64,000 nt of DNA from Pegoplata infirma (GCA_963921195.1 OY992538.1:4774001-4838000), one strand, 5' to 3'. Shown: positions 18,420 to 29,892, counted from the stretch's first letter. Notes: a model not told the origin generated them from the sequence alone. Made by a program: numbers and translations.

Positions 18420-20430
18420 TTGGGAAAACAGCTTATGGGAAGGAGGAAAGAAGGAAAAGTGTTTCTAAATATTTGATTTTAATCTAAATTGTAGTTAGGT
18501 TAGGTTGTGAAGGATGACGTCGGTTTATACAAAACCAACGTCCATAGAGGCCTTGATGTGGCCCATTATGATTCCTTTAATGGTCGAAACCTTCTCTCTT
18601 CAATTTTATCACTCGCATTGTTTCCAGTTATGCATCCCATTTTGAATTGTAGTTAACAAGGAAGACCCTTGCAGGAAGTATATTTTACATGAGGATAGTC
18701 GACCTATAATTGAATTTTCTCTGCAATGCGTTGCGCAATACATTGGGCAATCGACAACAAATGTATGAGCCCTACCAGATAAGTGAGTACTCCGAAGAAA
18801 AACCTGGGCTCAGGGGATAAGTACACTTATCATAACAAAACACTTACCATGGTAATATCGATAGAACAGTGTTACACAACCCACATTCCGACGATGCTCT
18901 AAAGAATCAATAAAATTGGCTACTGTCATTGATTAGCTTTGACGCCTTCCCTTGAATACGGTCCAGAAACATCAGAACAGACTCTGAAGTTCATGGTCAT
19001 ATATAGGAGTTGTATTCCGTCTTCGGCCGAAAAAAGTTAGTATAAAAATTGAGGAGATAGGAACGAGTAAAGTAATTCTTGCACCGTTTCAAGAAACCAA
19101 GGCACTTGATTGCTTCTTTCGACACTTTAAAAACATGTTTATTCCAATGTACATTTTCATGCCCAGAATATCAAGAGTATTCAATATTTCAATATTACAG
19201 ACGATAACGTTGGTTCCATGGGTCTATGGGTCAACATGCAACATTGGGTCTTGCGCGCATTAAACTCGACCTTATTCGCCAGTCCCCACTGAGAGTTTGT
19301 AAAAAGGTCCAGATTGAGAGTGTTATTCATATTCTGCCGCAAGCACCCAACCTCTGCAAGGCTTGGCCTATGATCGCAGGAAAGTGAATAGCAAATGTTG
19401 CTGTCGTCTGCAAAAGAGTAAATAGGGCTGTGAGTTTGGCAAAGAAGTTCATTAATAAAGATAAGAAAACCTTGCGCTACCGCTTAGTTGAGTTGAAACC
19501 TCTCCAATGAGGCCCATTTACAACAACACGTATACTTTAGTCTCTGAAAAAACTCGATATAAATCGAGAGAAAGCATTGCTGACACCAATAGCAATAAGT
19601 TTAGATACAAGTGCGTTGTGTCTTACACGATCGAAATCCTTGGTAATAAAAAATAAAATCCCTTACTTTCACCAAATTGGTGAATGGAACTACTCCAACG
19701 TTCCGAAAGGAACCCCATCAGGTTTCCCGTAAAACGACGTTTACGGAAGCCATACTGTCGATCACTTAAAAGTGAGTTTGACTCCAGATAGTCAACAAGG
19801 TGGTGATTTACCATGCTCTTTATCACCCTTAAGAGCGTAGAAATAATTGATATCGGGCCATAGATCTCGAGATTAGAAGACGCACCCTTTTTCCAACAAG
19901 AAAGGTAGATAATTTTATGCAACGAAAAGCTGAAAGGTTTGCCAATGGACGGATCACTGCTTCAGCATCATTAGCCTTATAATTTAGCACGTATTTAAGT
20001 CCTCATGTATCCTTTTAACTGCATGAGCTCGAAAAAATATCTTGTGCATACTCCTTTAAGTTCTGGTAGGGAAGAACGAATAGTCCAGTGAAAAAGTTAG
20101 GCTAATCAACAGGGTCAGTGAACACTTGGTCATCCTTAATAAGAGTCGAGATATTGAAACCAGCATTGTCACTTACTCTCTTTACAAATGATTAAAAGCT
20201 CTTACTACCCCGGGGAGCAGAAAGAACTTTAGCACGAAGACGCTGTTCGTAGAGAAGCTTTTCGTGTGGTAGTACCTTCGCACAATTGGATCTCGGCTGC
20301 GTGCGCAGCATATCAGAATGGTCGTTTTTATTATCCCGCCAATGTTTTGAATGCTTCCTCTTTAGATCCGACTGCAGTCCTGCAAGTCTGATTAAACTAA
20401 CTCTCATCCTTTGGCTTAACCGAAATTAGC
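18420..20430 (-). mobile_element. Jockey/CR1-like LINE copy A, broken ORF2
   Basis: Minus-strand translations cover the linker after the endonuclease (20407-20192: RLAGLQSDLKRKHSKHWRDN, LLYEQRLRAKVLSAPRGSKSF), the reverse-transcriptase fingers (about 19922-19690: ISIISTLLRVIKSMVNHHL, LLSDRQYGFRKRRFTG) and the carboxy end (about 19080-18660: the SLEHRRNVG-type block). Frameshifts and deletions break the frame throughout. A 147-bp insert (18498-18644) splits the tail end. Same family as the copies at 20730-21320 and 22600-25915. Jockey versus CR1 clade is not settled. Confidence 0.8.
18498..18644 (-). mobile_element. 147-bp insertion with 11-bp target-site duplication
   Basis: AATTGTAGTTA occurs directly before (18487-18497) and after (18645-18655) the insert. 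On the minus strand the insert starts CAAAATGGGATGC and ends in a CCTAACC tail, so it resembles a strongly 5'-truncated LINE or a short SINE that inserted into the dead LINE. No partner copy exists in the window. Confidence 0.75.
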
Positions 20431-20729
20431 TTTGTAGGAATAATAATAAGACCCATTATTTCTTCAGCGGAATCAACATTATCGTCAAATTATATTATCA
20501 GGAAACTATTTATAAAGATGTTTCTTTTTTAAATTGATTGGTTTGGTCATTATTCAAGACTTTCTCGACATGTCTTTCGGGTATAACGCGTTTTCACGAT
20601 TCATAGGATAGGTGATCGAGAGACACACTTGTCCTGGAGGGATGTTATACAGAATGAAACCTACCTAGACCGAATGAAACTAGGAATGAAATGAAATATG
20701 ACGGGAAACGAAATGAAATATATTATTTT

Positions 20730-21320
20730 TTTTTACTTTGAACCAACACTCCGGGGATGCGCCCTACTAATGCAGTGCATTGTGTTGGTATTAGGAAAAT
20801 AGGTTATGGGGAGGAGGATAGAGTGAGTAGTGTTTATGGACATTTATTTTAAACTTTTCCAGATCGTAGCTGACTGGGAAGACTTCTGCGGGGAGTGAAT
20901 TCCACATACGACTTGTTCGACTGAGAAACGAATTTTCTCTGTAATGCGTTGTGCGATTCATTGGACAGTCGACAACAAACGGATGTGATCTACTGGATTG
21001 ACGAGTGTTACGAACGTACACCCGAGTCTCGGGAATAAGTTCACCCATTTCAGCAGAGCACTTACCATGATTATATCGGTAGAACAATGAGGCACAACCC
21101 ACGTTCCGACGATGCTCCAACGAATCAATAGAGTTGGATACCCTACTGTCATTGATAAGCTTCAACGCACTCCTTTGCACCCGGTCCAGAAGCTTCAAAA
21201 TAGACCTTGAAGCCCCTGCCCAGACACGTATTCCAACTTCGGTCGGATATAGGCGGTATAGATAGTAAGAAGATCAGACGGAGTGAAGTAATTCTTGCAC
21301 CGTTTTTTCCTCCAAACTTT
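20730..21320 (-). mobile_element. Jockey/CR1-like LINE copy A', 3' end of ORF2
   Basis: An open minus-strand frame (21198-20791) gives the typical carboxy end: KLLDRVQRSALKLIND, SIDSLEHRRNVGCASLFYRY, SRTSRMWNSLPAEVFPVSYD, ending at a stop at 20791. It is less damaged than copy A but truncated at about 21310. The 300 bp between it and copy A (20431-20729) hold a degenerate GAAATGAAA run and no gene. Confidence 0.85.
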
Positions 21321-22516
21321 TTTTCATTAAAAATGTTGCCCCCTAATTTTTTTCGCTAAATTTTTTTTTTTTAATTAAAATTTCCAGTCTTCATTGGGTT
21401 ATTGTGAAAAACTTAAACGTCCACAATTGAATAAAATAAATATTCCTTAATGGAGAATTTTAGTACCAGACGGGCTGCTAGTACCCCATAAAAAGTTCTT
21501 GCTTACTCTTTTATTTTTTTTATAATTGCTAATCAACCAAATACAGTTGGAGCTGGATTAGCTTTTTAGGTAGCTGGACATTTGGTATATAATGTCTCAT
21601 ATACATATTATTTAGTACATATATTATATATAGTGTATATTCCACTTTAGTTAAGTTTTTATATTGTAGCATCTCTTAATGGCTTGTCGTTTGAACACAT
21701 TTGATGTGCTACGAATTTTTAAGTAGGCGCGCCCGGATCTTTTTTTCTTATGTTTGATTAAAAGAAGAAGATGAAGACGACGAAAATGAAGACAAAAATA
21801 AAAGTCTCCTTGCTTGTTGTATTTTTTTTTTCGTTTACGAAACATTTTCATTGTACAGTTTTTGGTGATACTGTTATTCGGCAGTTGCTGTTGCAAATGC
21901 TGGAAAAGCACTGTTGTTGTAGTTGTTGCTACAATCAATGCTGCTGCTCCATAATGTTGGTAATAAAAAATTGAATAGAAATTAATCTAAAAAGTTGAAC
22001 CGTTAGCAGCAGCAGTTGTAGAGTATTAACCAAACTGTGAATGAGTTTATAGAAATTGTTGGTTTTACAAAATGTGCAACAAAACAATTGAAGGAGCCAT
22101 CATACATCGCACTAAATGAACGTACACCTCCTTGCTTAAGTATGCATAAAAAAATGTTGGTTTTGCTATTTTGGAATTCTTGTTCGTGTAGCGCTCTTCC
22201 ATCTATCTAAACTATCCATTCATTCATCTATTCCAATTCGTCCAACCAAAGCGTCCGACCAACTTACCAACAAAACAAACTATCCATCGTTCAACCATGC
22301 AACCGATTTATACATCCATAAATAATGACAAAATTGCATTTCCGCAATGTAGCTTCGCCACAGTGGTGGCTGTTGTTGTTGTTGCTTTTGTAATTTTTGT
22401 GATGATGAGGCTGTTGAGGATGATGATGATGATGACGATGACCAAAGTCCCCGCATTCATTTTAAAAGTATTCTATACTTATATGAGTAAAAAAGATGGA
22501 TTGCATGAGCTATATT
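21321..22516. other. Intronic island without repeat partners
   Basis: No copies were noticed elsewhere. It contains GATGAAGACGACGAAAATG (21770), TTGTTGTTGC runs, a (GAT)n tract (22418-22440) and ATCCATTCATTCATCTATTC. Opposing ORFs here (21651-21938 and 21771-21974) are trinucleotide-repeat artefacts. Candidate regulatory DNA. Confidence 0.4.
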
Positions 22517-22797
22517 ACAAACATTATGGTGGACCTTATTTTTTTTTTTTTTTCGATTTTCCAAAATCGGAGCCCAGTTTTGTGAGAGGTTAGGGTTAAA
22601 ATTTTACAAAAATATTAGCTCGATCGGTTGAAAATTGCCGTGCCGCACGTGCATTGGAGTGAGAAAGACCTTGGGGCAAAATGGAAAGAATTTTATTCTT
22701 TATGGGTTAAATTTGGAATCAAGCCAAACACATTACATTTCGGGACTATTGTATAGGAATCCCAATTCGGAAAGGGTGTCATCATTGGAGAGGTATG

Positions 22798-23512
22798 CCC
22801 AGCAAAACTTAGATTACCAAATAAGGTATAAAATTAGGCGTTGATGATTTTAACAGGCGATGAGACTCAAAGTAATGCATTCACATTATCACAAAGAATA
22901 CCAGTAAGGTATAAAATAAGTCATAAATTTATAACGAAGAATACGAGCAAGGTGTAAAATATATGATATTTTATAGGGTACGAGAAATGAAATAATATAG
23001 CATACCAGAAGATAATATATAAGGTGTTACGAGTAGTGAAAAAGTAATTTTGTATTAAATTTACTCACGTGATTGTAAGTGAGTGTAAGTAGATAAAATA
23101 TGCTCGTGAGTGTGTGTCGTTAGAAATTTCCTGTCGTGAGCCCATCTCTAGTTTAAACTTATGCATTTTTTTATAAAATAATTATTTTTTATGTTATTGT
23201 AATGCATTATGCATCCAATTATAAATAATGCATTATTTCAAACTTTCAAATAATACATAATGTAACCAAATATAAGTCATCCATGATTTAATGTTTAGAA
23301 ATAATAAATATGAAATACATTTTTTCCAATAATCATGCATTACGTAGCAAATTATTAGTAATGCATTATTTTTCGCTTGAAAATAATACGTTGTGGAACA
23401 AATGTTTGGTAAGACATCCTAAAATAATGCTGCAAATAAGGTACCTTATTATGTAACACATTACCTGGTAATGTGTAATATAATCACTACCCATTACCAA
23501 AGTTTTGCTGGG
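22798..23512. mobile_element. CCCAGCA-TIR MITE, 715-bp copy inside LINE B
   Basis: The ends CCCAGCAAAACTTAGATTACC and GGTAATG/TTTTGCTGGG relatives are shared with the copy at 46302-46459. TG occurs on both sides. The interior is full of ATAAGGTATAAAATA and ATGCATTATT words. It splits the endonuclease region of LINE B. Confidence 0.7.
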
Positions 23513-25037
23513 TGGCGCCCTTTCTAATTCTATACCGAGGATCCTGGAGAGTTGCCCTTGCAGTGAAATTGTCGTGGCAGGGGATTTCAATGTTCACATA
23601 TCTTCCTTGATCCTCCACTGTAACCATTCGACTACCGTTGGCGGTAACATTCGCTATTAGTTATAGCTGTCGCAATCAGTGAACGAACCCATGCGCTTAA
23701 CGAGCGTTGGGAATGACCACCAGAATACTGACCTCTTTCTTACTTTACATTCTGACAAGTTTGATGTAAGAACACTTGCACCTCTTGCTAATTCGGATTA
23801 CTGCACCATTTACGCATTCCGAACTTCTGACTGCAGGAATGCAGTCAGATCTTGACACTTCAATTGAAAACTTTCCTCGACGGCAATGTCAACACCGCGG
23901 GGAAAATGGTGGAAAATATTATAGATCTTGAAATGAAGTCATTCATTCCATCGAAGCTCATTATGGATAAACTAAGGGATAAATATTGGTGTACCCAGAC
24001 AGGGTACACCAAGATCTGACTGCAGGAATGCAGTCAGATCTTGGGAGGAATCGTTCAAAAATTTGGAGTGACAACAAAAACATTAATACTGATCTGTTAT
24101 GCAAAAAGGCGAGACCTGATTGTGCAAAAGCACTTGTTGTTAGTCGCGAAAAACTTCTTTACAAACGGCGTCTTCGTGCTAAATTCTTTAGGGAAAATGC
24201 TAGTTCTTCCCGACTATTTTTAGAGGACGACCACATGTTTTGTACCCTTTTCTTTCTTGGCCAAAAGCAATCAACCACTGCCCGAACTCGAGTGTTAATT
24301 CCATACTATGCCCAAGATATTTTTTCGAGTTCGTGCAGTTAAAAGAGTTCTTGCGGATGTTAAGTTAAATTAATCAACGGGACCGGATGGTATACCAGCA
24401 CTGGTATTGAAACAGTGATGTTCGACGTTAGCACGTCCACTGTCTAACCATTCCGTCATACGGTGCGGTAATCTTTCAAGCTTGTTGGAAGGTTGACAAT
24501 GTAAAGCCAATCCCTATAAAGTGTGCGGCCAATCGCAATATGCTCTGCGCTTAAAAAGGTGATGGAGAGCATGATAAATTGCCATTTTGTTGAGTATCAG
24601 GAGGCTAACATTTTTTCAAGCGATCGACAGTACTGTTTTCGCAGAACTCGTTCTATGGAAGACCTGTTGGCAATCCCTTTGGGATGTTGGAGTCGTTAGA
24701 TCCATCATTTAGGAGAAAGTAAAGTGGTTGCTCTGGATATATTCAAGGTGTTTGATTGTGTGTGGCTCAATGTCTTTGGTGTCGATAATTACTTCTCTCG
24801 ATATATTTCGAGCTTCCTCAGTGATCGTTCTATACGTGTTGTGATTGATGAGTTTTCATTAGACGAGTTTCGGCTTCATTCGGGGGTACCGTAAGGTTAT
24901 GTTTCTTCTTCACCATTTTTCTTATTTTTCTTAACGATCTGCTTAGTCAAACCTCAAATCTTATCTACTCTTTTGCTGATGACAGCAACATTTGTCATTC
25001 ATTTTTCTTTGACCGCCAATCCTTTTTGAGGTTGAGG

Positions 25038-25295
25038 GAAGAAGTCAGATTATGAATGACACACTTAAACAGGACCTGTAGACAATCTCCGAGTGGAGTA
25101 TTGCGAATAGGGTTAGATTCAATGCACGTAGGCGTGTAAAGATATCGAGGAAACGGACACTCCGATGAAGAAGTCAGATTATGAATGACACACTTAAACA
25201 GGACCTGTAGACAATCTCCGAGTGGAGTATTGCGAATAGGGTTAGATTCAATGCACGTAGGCGTGTAAAGATATCGAGGAAACGGACACTCCGAT
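25038..25295. repeat. Exact 129-bp tandem duplication in LINE B
   Basis: Units 25038-25166 and 25167-25295 start GAAGAAGTCAGATTATG and end GGACACTCCGAT and appear identical. The length is a multiple of three, so a minus-strand ORF carries a 43-residue repeat, which is a by-product. Identity inside a badly decayed LINE implies a recent duplication or an assembly artefact. Confidence 0.9.
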
Positions 25296-25924
25296 GTTCT
25301 GGACATGAAAATTCAGCTTGATAAGCACGTTTTTCAGACGTCTAAAGAAGCATTTAAGTGTCTTAGTTTTTTTAAACCGGTGTTAGAAGTACGTCAACCC
25401 AAATCTCATAAATGGAAAGGGGCTTCAAAGTTTTCTCGGAGCTCTTGGATCGTTTGCAAAGTAGGGCGTTGATGCTTATCAATGACAATTGGGTATCCAG
25501 CTTAACTGACTCATTGGAGCACCATCGGAATGTGGGTTGTGCGACTCTGTTCTACCGATATTACAATGGAAAGTGTTTTGCTGAGATAAGTGAACTTATT
25601 CCCAGAGCCCTAATTTTTGTTCACCCCATCCGATCTCCTTACTATTTATATCAATTATATCCGACCAAAAGATGAAATAAAACTCCCAGATATGAGCAGT
25701 GGCTTCAAAGACTATTTTGTAGCTCTTGGATCGTGTCCAAAGGAAGGCGTGGATGACAATAGATAATCAAGATCTATTGACTCATTGGAGCATCGTCGGA
25801 ATGTGGTTTGAGTGACTCTTTCTATCGATATTACCATGGATAATAAAGTCTCCGCAGAGGTCTTCCTAGTTTCTTTGAATGTAGATAAATTCAAGCCAAA
25901 TGTCCACAAACACTACTGCGTCGT

Positions 25925-26160
25925 TTCATTTAAATGGCTAATTTTATTCTGACAGACATTAAGTGTGTGGTAATTGAAGGAGTGCTGATGAGGGAAGGGT
26001 GCCATCTTTCGAAAGCTGTCGACATCTCCAATTAGCCTGTGTTGTCACTTGATTTTTTTCAGATTTTCTCATTGTACAACAATTATTATTTCTCAGAAAT
26101 AATTAATATGGACTCAAACCGAATTAAATAAAAATTCAGTTAAAAAAATGCAAATTTTAA
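25925..26160 (+). mobile_element. Short hammerhead-bearing retroelement, copy 1
   Basis: About 235 bp closely match 51725-51972, from TTTCATTTAAATG to AATATGGACTCAAACCGAA and AAATTCAGTTAAAAAA. A hammerhead motif lies 55 bp from the start. The order (ribozyme, about 110 bp, GGACTCAAACCGAAYTAAAT, A-rich tail) parallels the elements at 10.1-10.6 and 50.2-50.4 kb. Confidence 0.6.
25979..26029 (+). ncRNA. Hammerhead ribozyme motif, slightly decayed
   Basis: Stem I GGAG-TG (25979-25984) pairs with CA-T-CTCC (26023-26029). The core is CTGATGA (25985-25991), stem II GGAAG/CTTTC (25993-25997 with 26006-26010, one G-U pair) and GAAA (26011-26014). Stem III should pair AG with CU as in the sister copy, but the last base has changed (CG at 26020-26021), which probably inactivates it. 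Confidence 0.5.
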
Positions 26161-26520
26161 CCACGGGTTGAAATTATCAGAGTTTGCTCAATTTAAGTTG
26201 AAATGAAAGTTCTGCTCAAGCTCTATGAAAGTGTTGAGGAAAAGAAATCTAAGATTTCTTTTTAAAAAAATTTCTTCAACGTAGGAAAAATTTAACCTTT
26301 TTTAACATTTCAAATAGCGATATCTCGAAAACCGTTCGATAGTTTTAACATTTTTTTTTTTTATATTCGTGTTCACCTCATCAAAGTTAATAAATATTAT
26401 GTACTGCAATATAACTTTTTTCCATTTCACCCCAATATCGTTCTCATATTTTTGTGAAATCTGGTCTCCGATTTTGGAAAATCGAAATTAAGCAAAATTA
26501 GGTCCACCTTAACAAACATT

Positions 26521-27008
26521 CTACTTGCAACATATACTTTAGTTGAAAACTAAAAACAAACAAAAAAGTATTTTTTTTATGCTGGCTTTTATTTAAAAAC
26601 TAAAAAAAATAGAAATACTGTTGCAACAATAAGCTAAGCTTGAATTGCCTTTTGTTACTGCGATAAAAAGTCAAATGATGTTCGCTTCTTAAAGGTTTGT
26701 TGCATGACGCAGCTGCGTAGATTTTATACGATTGACTTCCAGCTATGCATGCGATTTATCATTTAACCTAGAATATAATATATATCTATCTGCCTGCCTG
26801 ACTGCCTGCTACAAAAAACAATCCTCGAAAGAAATGAACAAGAAAACGAAATAATAAATAAGGAATGCATTGAGTTGTTGTAGCTCTTTTTTGTTTTGTT
26901 TGTTGCTTTTCAAAACAGAGGCAGATGCAAATGAGAAGTGCAAATTTTTTAAAACATGCTACTTCCTATACTAACTAACTAATTCCTATTCCATAAATTT
27001 ACTTAAAA
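26521..27008. other. Intronic island without repeat partners
   Basis: Ordinary fly intron composition (TGCAACAATAAGCTAAGC, ATGCATGCGATTTATC, CTGCCTGCCTGACTGCC). No gene, no repeat copy noticed. Confidence 0.35.
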
Positions 27009-27110
27009 AAAAACAAGTAAGAAAGTTATAGACGGTCAAGGTCGTATATATAATACCCTACACTAGATATCGCCATTTGAAATTGGATGAAATTGCGTTT
27101 TATTTGCTAT
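27009..27110 (+). repeat. E4-family terminal fragment
   Basis: ACAAGTAAGAAAGTTATAGA followed by a GGTCAAGGTCG word and AATACCCTACACTAG is the typical end of this fly repeat type; the opposite-strand counterpart closes the copy at 45988-46741. Confidence 0.5.
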
Positions 27111-27169
27111 GTTCAAGAATTTTCTAAAAATTCAGAATTTGTTTTCGGTGACCTTTTAATGTGTCTTAA

Positions 27170-27512
27170 AACGAAATTTATTTGAAACAAATAGGATATT
27201 AAATAATAACAAATAACAAAGGATAAATTATATAAATAATAACAAATAATCAAGCTCGAGGTCTTTTTTTTATTTAAAAATCTTCTTGATTTCATACCTC
27301 TAATATTTCGTTATTCACTGAATAACATCATCAGGGACAGTAAAAAAGCCTTTAAGCTATTGCGTTGCTGTTGCTCATAATAGAATTCTCAGTGCTATTG
27401 CTACCGTCGTCATAATAGTACTATTGTGATGACGATAGCAGCAACAGCAACGCACTATCTTATAAGAATTTTTTGTACTGTCCCTGATGATGAATAACGA
27501 AATATTGGAGGA
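27170..27512. mobile_element. Penelope/retrozyme-like palindrome with hammerhead remnants
   Basis: Arms 27296-27395 and 27412-27512 pair as a snap-back (CTCTAATATTTCGTTATTC, CATCATCAGGGACAGT, GTTGCTGTTGC and complements). The left, minus-strand copy has a hammerhead-like core: CTGATGA (27334-27328), an extra base, stem II GTTATTC/GAATAAC with a 3-base loop (27326-27310), then GAAA (27309-27306); its stems I and III do not form well. The right copy (27484-27505) has lost most of stem II. A CCTCGAGCTTG word on the minus strand near 27250 matches the other family members. Confidence 0.5.
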
Positions 27513-27533
27513 ATGAAATAAAGAAAGTTTTTT

Positions 27534-28685
27534 TTAATGTTAATGTTAATGTTAATGTTAATGTTAATGTTAATGTTAATGTTAATGTTAATGTTAATGT
27601 TAATGTTAATGTTAATGTTAATGTTAATGTTAATGTTAATGTTAATGTTAATGTTAATGTTAATGTTAATGTTAATGTTAATGTTAATGTTAATGTTAAT
27701 GTTAATGTTAATGTTAATGTTAATGTTAATGTTAATGTTAATGTTAATGTTAATGTTAATGTTAATGTTAATGTTAATGTTAATGTTAATGTTAATGTTA
27801 ATGTTAATGTTAATGTTAATGTTAATGTTAATGTTAATGTTAATGTTAATGTTAATGTTAATGTTAATGTTAATGTTAATGTTAATGTTAATGTTAATGT
27901 TAATGTTAATGTTAATGTTAATGTTAATGTTAATGTTAATGTTAATGTTAATGTTAATGTTAATGTTAATGTTAATGTTAATGTTAATGTTAATGTTAAT
28001 GTTAATGTTAATGTTAATGTTAATGTTAATGTTAATGTTAATGTTAATGTTAATGTTAATGTTAATGTTAATGTTAATGTTAATGTTAATGTTAATGTTA
28101 ATGTTAATGTTAATGTTAATGTTAATGTTAATGTTAATGTTAATGTTAATGTTAATGTTAATGTTAATGTTAATGTTAATGTTAATGTTAATGTTAATGT
28201 TAATGTTAATGTTAATGTTAATGTTAATGTTAATGTTAATGTTAATGTTAATGTTAATGTTAATGTTAATGTTAATGTTAATGTTAATGTTAATGTTAAT
28301 GTTAATGTTAATGTTAATGTTAATGTTAATGTTAATGTTAATGTTAATGTTAATGTTAATGTTAATGTTAATGTTAATGTTAATGTTAATGTTAATGTTA
28401 GTGTTAATGTTAATGTTAATGTTAATGTTAATGTTAATGTTAATGTTAATGTTAATGTTAATGTTAATGTTAATGTTAATGTTAATGTTAATGTTAATGT
28501 TAATGTTAATGTTAATGTTAATGTTAATGTTAATGTTAATGTTAATGTTAATGTTAATGTTAATGTTAATGTTAATGTTAATGTTAATGTTAATGTTAAT
28601 GTTAATGTTAATGTTAATGTTAATGTTAATGTTAATGTTAATGTTAATGTTAATGTTAATGTTAATGTTAATGTTAATGTTAATG
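27534..28685. repeat. Hexanucleotide array (TTAATG)192
   Basis: An uninterrupted array of 192 TTAATG units (1152 bp) has one substitution (G for A at 28401). Every unit contains TAAT, the homeodomain core. The two long ORFs over it (MLMLML and ININ) are artefacts of the period. It follows the hammerhead palindrome after an A/T stretch and abuts a hAT terminal fragment on the right. Array length in an assembly may be approximate. Confidence 0.98.
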
Positions 28686-28687
28686 TT

Positions 28688-28733
28688 TATGCGCATATTT
28701 TAGATTTTTTAGTGCATGAAAATCTTATCCCTA
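28688..28733 (-). mobile_element. Terminal fragment of the TAGGGATGAGA hAT family
   Basis: Read on the minus strand: TAGGGATAAGATTTTCATGC, then ACTAAAAAATCTAAAATATG, matching the left end at 30686 and 54092. The rest of the element has been replaced by the hexamer array. Confidence 0.7.
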
Positions 28734-29576
28734 GTTATTATTATCAAACGAACTTGGAAAAAATCGATTTAAAAATATTTTTTTAAAAAAATATTCTTAA
28801 AAAATGTCTATAAATAATTTCATTTTCTAGATTGACCCTCGTAGAATATTTATTATTTACTCAATCTGGACGCTATCAAGCTTAAATTGAAGCTTTTTAA
28901 ATTAGCTATATAAAATTTTTTAAAATAATACTCGTTTGATAATAATAATGATTCGTATTGTTTACTTCGTCTTTAACAAATTGCATCTGCTATTGAAAAG
29001 TTTCCATTGTATTTTCGCCCACTGTATATTATTGATCATTGATCGATTTCAAGATATTCTAGCGATGTCTGTCTGTCAGTTGAAATGCCGATCACCGCCA
29101 AAATATTACATAGACATGACCTAAACTCAACATATTTACTTGTTGTTGTCCCAAGGAGTTTGGTATTGCATTTGAGCGATATCGGTTTAGTGGTTCAAAA
29201 GTTATGAACGAAAACGTAAGGAAATTTTAGTACATTTCCACATAACCAAAGAATGCAAAATGCTTTAATTCGGCTGCTAGTGCACAGATGTGAACACAGT
29301 TGGATAGCAAATTATATTTAAACAAGAACAAACATATTTTTTTTAGAAAAATTTCGCGGATTTTTTTTTTCGCGGAAATTTTTTTATTTTATAATATTTT
29401 TTTTTGCAAATAACACAGTGATACTAAATCGAACTTTCCAAATTGGAATAGGATGAAAGCAAAGGCAAATGAAAGTCGATATTTTAAAACCCTCAAGGCT
29501 TTTTTTTAGTTTAGTGCTAAATTTTTTTTACATGCATTTGAAGTTGTTGATTTTAAAGTTTTTGTATACTAAATAT
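28734..29576. other. Dispersed repeat and AT-rich intronic DNA
   Basis: Positions 28740-28920 match the repeat at 4070-4260 (ATTTACTCAATCTGGACG, GCTTAAATTGAAGCTT). A GTCTGTCTGTCAG stretch (29067-29079) and GGTTCAAAAGTTATGAACG (29190-29212) resemble E1/E4 family interiors. No gene. Confidence 0.4.
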
Positions 29577-29892
29577 GGGGCGAAACGCGTTAACGGTCCA
29601 CCCCAAAAAAGCGATTTAAGTATAATTGTGCCAAAGTGTTAGGATAGCAGTAGGTAGTCTTAAGTTCAAATAAAAAATTGTTTCTTGAAATATTTTTAGA
29701 GTTACAGAGATGGGAAGTTTTAATTTTTTTTGCAAGGTCATTTTTGGATGAATTTTTGTTGAAATTTTGATGCAATAAAAATGACCCACCATGGCATTGG
29801 TGGTTTTTTTAAAAAAATATGAGTTTGACTTGAAAATTCCAGTCAAATTATTAAAAAAAAATATTTTATAAAGCGCGTTTTTTTCAGATTTT

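Larger units (their letters stand above)
22600..25915 (+). mobile_element. Jockey/CR1-like LINE copy B, degenerate ORF2
   Basis: In broken plus-strand frames: the end of the AP endonuclease (from 23575, VAGDFNVHISS; VGNDHQNTDLFLTLHS; about 23790, LAPLANSDY), the linker (23986-24225, AGMQSDLGRNRSKIWSDN, LLYKRRLRAKFF), the reverse transcriptase (24590-24990, SFLSDRSIRVV and LIYSFADDSNICHS with the FADD catalytic motif) and carboxy-terminal blocks (25412-25675, SLEHHRNVGCATLFYRYYNG). A second, diverged piece of the carboxy end follows at 25690-25915. A MITE (22798-23512) and a 129-bp duplication (25038-25295) disrupt it. Not functional. Confidence 0.8.
22526..26511. mobile_element. Mutator-like TIR element with 9-bp flanking repeat
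   Basis: The inverted ends share GGTGGACCT and TTTCGATTTTCCAAAATCGG over about 48 bp. The flanks carry the same 9 bp ACAAACATT (22517-22525 and 26512-26520); a 9-bp duplication is typical of Mutator-like elements. No MuDR-type transposase was found. The interior is almost wholly other elements: LINE copy B, a CCCAGCA MITE and a hammerhead-bearing element. Inner right sequence (26190-26460) is also found at 53890-54090. Confidence 0.6.

Noticed and set aside
25038..25295. CRISPR-like or satellite array
   Set aside because: Only two units, directly abutting, within a LINE; it is a simple duplication.
27534..28685. Telomeric repeat or interstitial telomere
   Set aside because: TTAATG is not a known telomere unit, flies do not use telomerase repeats, and no telomere-type context is present.
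27455..28703. Two ORFs of 388 and 413 residues (MLMLML and ININ) on opposite strands
   Set aside because: They are the automatic translation of the hexamer array, which has no stop in those frames.
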